A DNA stretch of 64,000 bases from an uncultured Flavobacteriales bacterium (GTDB lineage: Bacteria > Bacteroidota > Bacteroidia > Flavobacteriales_E > Vicingaceae), in the NCBI GenBank assembly GCA_937901255.1, contig CALCHN010000043.1:172238-236237 (forward strand). Direction: 5' to 3'. Below, piece by piece: positions 60,227 through 64,000 of the stretch. The number at the start of each line of letters is the position of its first letter. The stretch's first letter is position 1. The notes under the pieces are model-generated. The model was not told where the DNA came from. It saw nothing but the letters and a program-made list of their open reading frames with translations, and searched no databases. Position numbers and translations under genes: made by a program.

Positions 60227-62323
60227 TTATTCAAAAACTTCATCACCTAATTTAGTGTTAATTTCAATTGCCGTTACCGTCATGTCTAGGGTTTGTGGAC
60301 CAAAAGCTTGTTTAGTTTTATGGGCAAACATAATTCCGTTTACTTCTTTATAGTCTGATAATTCAGAAACAACAGTAATTGGTTCTGGCATTTCATCACT
60401 TTCTTGAATAGCCATTGATTTCACTTTTAAACCAGAAGCTACACTAAACCATTCTGTTTCTGTATCGCCATTTGGTTTAGTTTGAACCATTTTATAAGCA
60501 TCTTCACCATTTATTGGTTCAATTCCTAACAATTCATAAGTAATTCCATGGTCGGCATATTTTGCATCTAAAAACATTACCGAGCTAAGTTTTAAATCCT
60601 CTAAATCATCTCCTGTAATATCTTCATTACCTTGCATACCAGAAGATTTTCCTGTAGTTCCATTAAATGTTTGTTTTTGAATTACCATTGTTCCCATAGT
60701 AATTGCATTAGCAAACTTATTAGGTGCTTTTTGGTAACGAGTAACATTAATAGATTGTCCTTGTATAGTAGCATCCATTCTTACGGTTATGTCTTTAATT
60801 TTCTTTAGTTTTTTATCTAATTTTTTACCTTTAGGCATTCCGTATTTAGATTCTATGTATTTATTCATAACGGTTTCAGCAGTTACACCTTCTGGAGCAG
60901 GTTTTAGAGCTTCTACATAATCATTTCCATAAATATCATAGTAGCTAACTTTTTGGTCAGCATCAAACTCAGCAAGCTTATCAGCAATGTTTTTGTTTCC
61001 AACCACTAAAATAATGGCATTGTTTGGAGTAATGTATTTCTCAGCCATTTCTTTCACATCCTCAATAGTAACTGCAGCAATTTGCTCCATATAAGTAGCG
61101 TAATAATCTGCTGGCAATTTATACTTTTCAGTTTCTATAGCGAAACGAGCAATTGTCTGCGGGTCTTGTAAAGTGTAGGCAAAAATTCCTGATGCGTAGT
61201 TTTTCATTCCTTGCAATTCATCAGCTGTAACTTTTTCATCAGCAATTCTATTTAATTCTACCATAAATTGAGTTAAAGCACTATCAGTAACATCGTTTCT
61301 CACTTTAGCATTGGCATTAAAATAACCTACTAATTCATCAGCACTTAGCGTAGAATAAGCTCCATAAGTATAACCATGTTTTTCTCTTAAGTTCATAAAT
61401 AATCTTGCTGTAGCACTTCCTCCTAAAATAGAATTAAGGATTCTTGTTTTAACAACATCTGGATTACTTTTTTTAAGATTTACAGGGTAAGTAATGTTAA
61501 TTACCGACTGAGAAGCTCCTTCTTTATGAACAAAAGCTACTTCTGTTTGTTTTGGTGATGTAGGCATTTTGTATTTGTTTACAGGCACATCAGCTTTTTC
61601 CCAAGCAGCAAAATACTTTTCAATTAATGGTTGAATTTCTTTTACGCTTACATCTCCAACAACTGCTAAGTAAGAAACATTTGGTCTGAAATACGTTTTA
61701 TAATAATTTTTACAAGCTTCTAAGGTAACTTTTTCAACTGTTTCTTCAGTAGTAATTTCTCCATAAGGATGGTTTTTACCATAAACCAATACTGATCTAA
61801 CATTTGCAGCAATAGCATCTGGATCATCTTTAGATGAAGCTATACCTGAAATGGTTTGCGTTTTAAGCTTGTCCAATTCTTCTTGTTTAAAATCTGAGTT
61901 TAACACCACATCAGAAAGAATCTCTAAAATTTTAGCTTGGTGTTTTTTTAGTGATGAAGCATAAACACCTTTTGCAGATGTGCTTAATGTAGCACCAATA
62001 AAATCGATTTCTTCATCTAATTGTTGCTTGGTTCTATTGGTTGTTCCTCTTTCTAACAACTGTCCGGTAATGTCAACATAACCTTTCATATCGCCTTCTA
62101 AAACAGGATCAACATCTAAGTTTAATGAAAAAGCCACTTTAGGCAATTTATGATTTTCAACCACAAATACTTTTAATCCGTTTGGTAAGGTAAACGTTGC
62201 TGGTTGACTTAAATTAATTTTTGGTGCAGGAGCAGGAGCAGGCACTTTACTTCTGTCTAGTTTCTGTGCAAAAGCACCGGTAATCATTGTTAATGATAAA
62301 ATATATATGCTTAATTTTTTCAT
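60227..62323 (-). CDS. M16-family peptidase subunit, apparently non-catalytic, with LolA-like C-terminal domain
   Basis: A 698-aa periplasmic protein with signal peptide MKKLSIYILSLTMITGAFAQ. Residues about 35-470 are two M16 repeats. The zinc-binding HxxEH expected in the first repeat is absent; the segment reads GYVDITGQLLERGTTNRTKQ. The second repeat keeps the substrate-binding region GGSATARLFMNLREKHGYTY. The last 200 residues (MDATIQGQSINVTRYQ ... YKEVNGIMFAHKTKQ) look like a LolA/outer-membrane-lipoprotein-sorting-type beta sheet fused to the peptidase. It follows the catalytic partner by 48 bp. Confidence 0.92.
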   Translation of the reverse strand: MKKLSIYILSLTMITGAFAQKLDRSKVPAPAPAPKINLSQPATFTLPNGLKVFVVENHKLPKVAFSLNLDVDPVLEGDMKGYVDITGQLLERGTTNRTKQQLDEEIDFIGATLSTSAKGVYASSLKKHQAKILEILSDVVLNSDFKQEELDKLKTQTISGIASSKDDPDAIAANVRSVLVYGKNHPYGEITTEETVEKVTLEACKNYYKTYFRPNVSYLAVVGDVSVKEIQPLIEKYFAAWEKADVPVNKYKMPTSPKQTEVAFVHKEGASQSVINITYPVNLKKSNPDVVKTRILNSILGGSATARLFMNLREKHGYTYGAYSTLSADELVGYFNANAKVRNDVTDSALTQFMVELNRIADEKVTADELQGMKNYASGIFAYTLQDPQTIARFAIETEKYKLPADYYATYMEQIAAVTIEDVKEMAEKYITPNNAIILVVGNKNIADKLAEFDADQKVSYYDIYGNDYVEALKPAPEGVTAETVMNKYIESKYGMPKGKKLDKKLKKIKDITVRMDATIQGQSINVTRYQKAPNKFANAITMGTMVIQKQTFNGTTGKSSGMQGNEDITGDDLEDLKLSSVMFLDAKYADHGITYELLGIEPINGEDAYKMVQTKPNGDTETEWFSVASGLKVKSMAIQESDEMPEPITVVSELSDYKEVNGIMFAHKTKQAFGPQTLDMTVTAIEINTKLGDEVFE

Positions 62324-62371
62324 GAGTTTATATTTATTAATTTTTGATTAGTAAATGATTTTAGCTATTAA

Positions 62372-63691
62372 TTATTTTTCTTTAGGTAAATAATGTAAAA
62401 CCACTCTATTATCTTTTCTGAAATATTTATTCGCTACACGTTTTAAATCTTCACGAGTTACTTTCATGTATCTATCAATTTCTGTATTAATTAAGTTGGC
62501 ATCGCCATAATATACATGATAGTTAGCTAAATTTTCAGCAATTCCTTCCACTTTTGCATTTTTAGAAACCATATCGCTTTCAATTTGGTTTTTCATTTTT
62601 TGGAATTCTTCTTCAGAAATTAATTCATTCTGCACTTTTTCTATTTCTATATTAATAGCTTCTTCTAAATCATTAACAGCCACTCCCATATTAGCTATTC
62701 CAAACATTAATGATAATCCTGGATCTTCTGTTGGGAAAGGAAATGCACCTACAAATAAGGCTTTTTGTTGTTCATCAACAATGCTTTTTTGCATTCTAGA
62801 ACTATTTCCCTGAGAAAGAATTTGAGCTAACATTTCTACTGCATAAGCATCTGGCGTTCCTTGTGCAGGTGTGTGGTAACCCATCATTACTGCTGGCAAC
62901 TGAATATTATCATAAACAGTATCTCTAATTTCTTTGTTTTTAATTGGCTCTACTACTGTTGGTCTAACAATTTCTTTTGTTCCTTTAGGAATGCTAGAAA
63001 AATACTTGTTTATCCATTGTTTTGCTTGTTTAACATCAAAATCTCCAGCAATAGATAAGGTTGCATTGTTAGGTACATACCACATTTTGTAAAAATCTCT
63101 AAACTCTTCAATTTTTGCTTGATTTAAATGCTCTAACGAACCTATTGGCACCCATTGGTAAGGATGTTCTTCAAAAGCTCTTCCAAACATTTCCATTAAA
63201 AAAGAACCATAAGGTCTGTTTTCAAAAGATTGTCTGTACTCTTCTTTTACTACTTCTCTTTGTGTTTCCACACCAGTTTCATCAATTTTAGCATGTAACA
63301 TTCTTTCTGCTTCCATCCATAAACCCAATTCTAATTGATTAGAAGGTAAAATTTCAAAGTAAAAAGTTCTATCAAAAGAAGTATTAGCATTTAAAATACC
63401 TCCGTTGGAACTTACCATTTTCATATATTCTCCTCTACCAATGTTTTCAGAACCTTCAAACAATAAATGTTCAAAGAAGTGAGCAAAACCTGTTCTGCTT
63501 GGATCTTCATTTTTAGAGCCTACATGGTAAAGCACCGTTACAGCAACGATTGGTGTTGATTTGTCTTGATGTAAAATTACATTTAAGCCATTATCTAGCT
63601 TAAATTGCTCAAATTTAATTTTGTTTGCCTGAGCGTTAGCTCCTGTAATTACAGCTAAACACAGGGCTGTTGATATTAAAATTTTCTTCAT
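62372..63691 (-). CDS. M16-family zinc peptidase, catalytic subunit
   Basis: A 439-aa periplasmic metallopeptidase. The start at 63691 gives a clean signal peptide (MKKILISTALCLAVITGANA); an in-frame ATG six codons upstream is also possible. The inverted zinc motif HFFEH is intact in GFAHFFEHLLFEG (about 69-81), and the distal Glu lies in VVKEEYRQSFENR. The second repeat lacks such a motif, as expected. It precedes the non-catalytic M16 protein; the pair should form a heterodimer like other bacterial M16 pairs, degrading peptides in the periplasm. Confidence 0.95.
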   Translation of the reverse strand: MKKILISTALCLAVITGANAQANKIKFEQFKLDNGLNVILHQDKSTPIVAVTVLYHVGSKNEDPSRTGFAHFFEHLLFEGSENIGRGEYMKMVSSNGGILNANTSFDRTFYFEILPSNQLELGLWMEAERMLHAKIDETGVETQREVVKEEYRQSFENRPYGSFLMEMFGRAFEEHPYQWVPIGSLEHLNQAKIEEFRDFYKMWYVPNNATLSIAGDFDVKQAKQWINKYFSSIPKGTKEIVRPTVVEPIKNKEIRDTVYDNIQLPAVMMGYHTPAQGTPDAYAVEMLAQILSQGNSSRMQKSIVDEQQKALFVGAFPFPTEDPGLSLMFGIANMGVAVNDLEEAINIEIEKVQNELISEEEFQKMKNQIESDMVSKNAKVEGIAENLANYHVYYGDANLINTEIDRYMKVTREDLKRVANKYFRKDNRVVLHYLPKEK

Positions 63692-63882
63692 AGTATAGTT
63701 ATTATTCATTAATATTTGAAATCTATTCAGCGAAAATAAGAATTATTCCTACTTCATTTATCACAAAATACATCAATGGTTAAATTTTATTATAAGTGGT
63801 TGGTAAGTTAGTTTAATAGGTTAGAAGTTTATGTGTTTAGTTAATGTTCTCTGTCTTCGGTCTTTTATAAGTTCTAACATTG

Positions 63883-63943
63883 TGCGATGACCTATAGTCA
63901 TCTCTTTTAAATTTCGCTCCTTCGGAGCTTTGTAATTTATAGT
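63883..63943 (+). repeat. Family B dispersed repeat, copy 3
   Basis: Hairpin GATGAC/GTCATC (63886-63891, 63897-63902), TTTTAAATTTC spacer, hairpin GCTCC/GGAGC (63916-63920, 63924-63928), then TTTGTAATTT. Best-preserved of the three copies. Confidence 0.85.
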
Positions 63944-63950
63944 TGAAAAA

Positions 63951-64000
63951 TTTCTAATTTCTAATTTCTAATTTCTAATTTCTAATTTCTAATTTCTAAT
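63951..64000 (-). repeat. Perfect TTTCTAA heptamer array, seven copies at the window edge
   Basis: Seven uninterrupted TTTCTAA units (63951-63999) continue to the last base, so the array may be longer. Elsewhere the same tract follows gene 3' ends in the ATTAGAA orientation, which here points to a minus-strand gene ending just beyond 64000. Confidence 0.95.

Larger units (their letters stand above)
63692..64000. other. Non-coding 309-bp right end of the window
   Basis: No gene. It contains AT-rich sequence, a family B repeat (63883-63943) and a perfect TTTCTAA heptamer array running into the window edge. Confidence 0.75.

Noticed and set aside
1..64000. tRNA or rRNA genes
   Set aside because: I looked for GGTTCGAATCC-like T-arms and conserved rRNA segments in all gaps and found none; short GTTCGAAAT phrases at 29222 and 57121 lack the rest of a cloverleaf.

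Overview
The window is low-GC (roughly one third G+C by eye), gene-dense DNA from a Bacteroidota chromosome, most likely a member of the Flavobacteriales. Reasons: three gliding/type IX secretion accessory lipoprotein genes (gldB, gldC, gldD), two secreted proteins with T9SS-type C-terminal sorting domains, a TonB-dependent receptor with an N-terminal carboxypeptidase-regulatory domain, a propeller/SpoIIE signalling protein, RprX/RprY-type two-component genes, and promoters matching the Bacteroidota -7 box TANNTTTG. No rRNA, tRNA, CRISPR array, transposase or phage gene was seen. Genus and species cannot be fixed from the sequence alone.

Layout. 1-3.7 kb (minus): partial lipoprotein gene, double-parvulin PPIase, guaB. 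3.8-8.1 kb (plus): small unknown gene, a YdeP-type molybdopterin oxidoreductase and hutI. 8.2-11.7 kb: secreted thermolysin-type protease. 11.8-14.1 kb (minus): small membrane/secreted proteins, a DUF433/DUF5615 toxin-antitoxin-like pair, fabD. 14.4-18.3 kb (plus): histidine kinase, response regulator, arfB, dapF, gldD. 18.4-24.1 kb: T9SS cargo protein and a 1061-aa propeller/SpoIIE phosphatase. 24.2-29.2 kb: lytic transglycosylase, a small accessory cluster, a large PLP enzyme and a metzincin-like lipoprotein. 29.5-34.3 kb: TonB receptor, unknown protein, GNAT, mltG. 34.4-37.9 kb: BatE-like protein, MoeB-rhodanese, moaE, recR. 37.9-44.8 kb: glycosyltransferase, anmK, acyl-CoA dehydrogenase, a cluster of unknown genes and lipoproteins, DUF2071. 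44.9-50.5 kb: nadA, hemN, gldC, gldB (minus), then an outer-membrane barrel and nadE (plus). 50.5-64 kb: DUF2797, a four-helix-bundle cassette, acyl-CoA carboxylase beta, DASS transporter, unknowns, dapB, methyltransferase, SanA-like, and an M16 peptidase pair.

Themes. The genes are mainly housekeeping: peptidoglycan precursor synthesis and remodelling (dapF, dapB, mltG, SLT transglycosylase, anmK), NAD (nadA, nadE), purine (guaB), fatty acid (fabD), heme (hemN), molybdenum cofactor (moaE, MoeB-like, with a Mo enzyme 30 kb away), and envelope/T9SS function. Accessory DNA is limited to short clusters near 12.4-13.2, 25.3-26.3, 42.1-44.1, 51.9-52.3 and 55.8-57.5 kb.

The most unusual content is between genes. 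At least two families of GC-rich multi-hairpin repeats (family A, about 71 bp, four copies; family B, about 55 bp, three copies), many seven-base-periodic tracts placed at gene 3' ends with constant polarity, a pseudoknot-like interleaved inverted repeat at 4332-4371, and a repeat-flanked four-helix-bundle gene together look like a dense population of small non-coding dispersed elements. One family A copy lies in the probable 5' leader of fabD next to a second copy of the fabD translation start, and family A plus B copies separate gldB from gldC.
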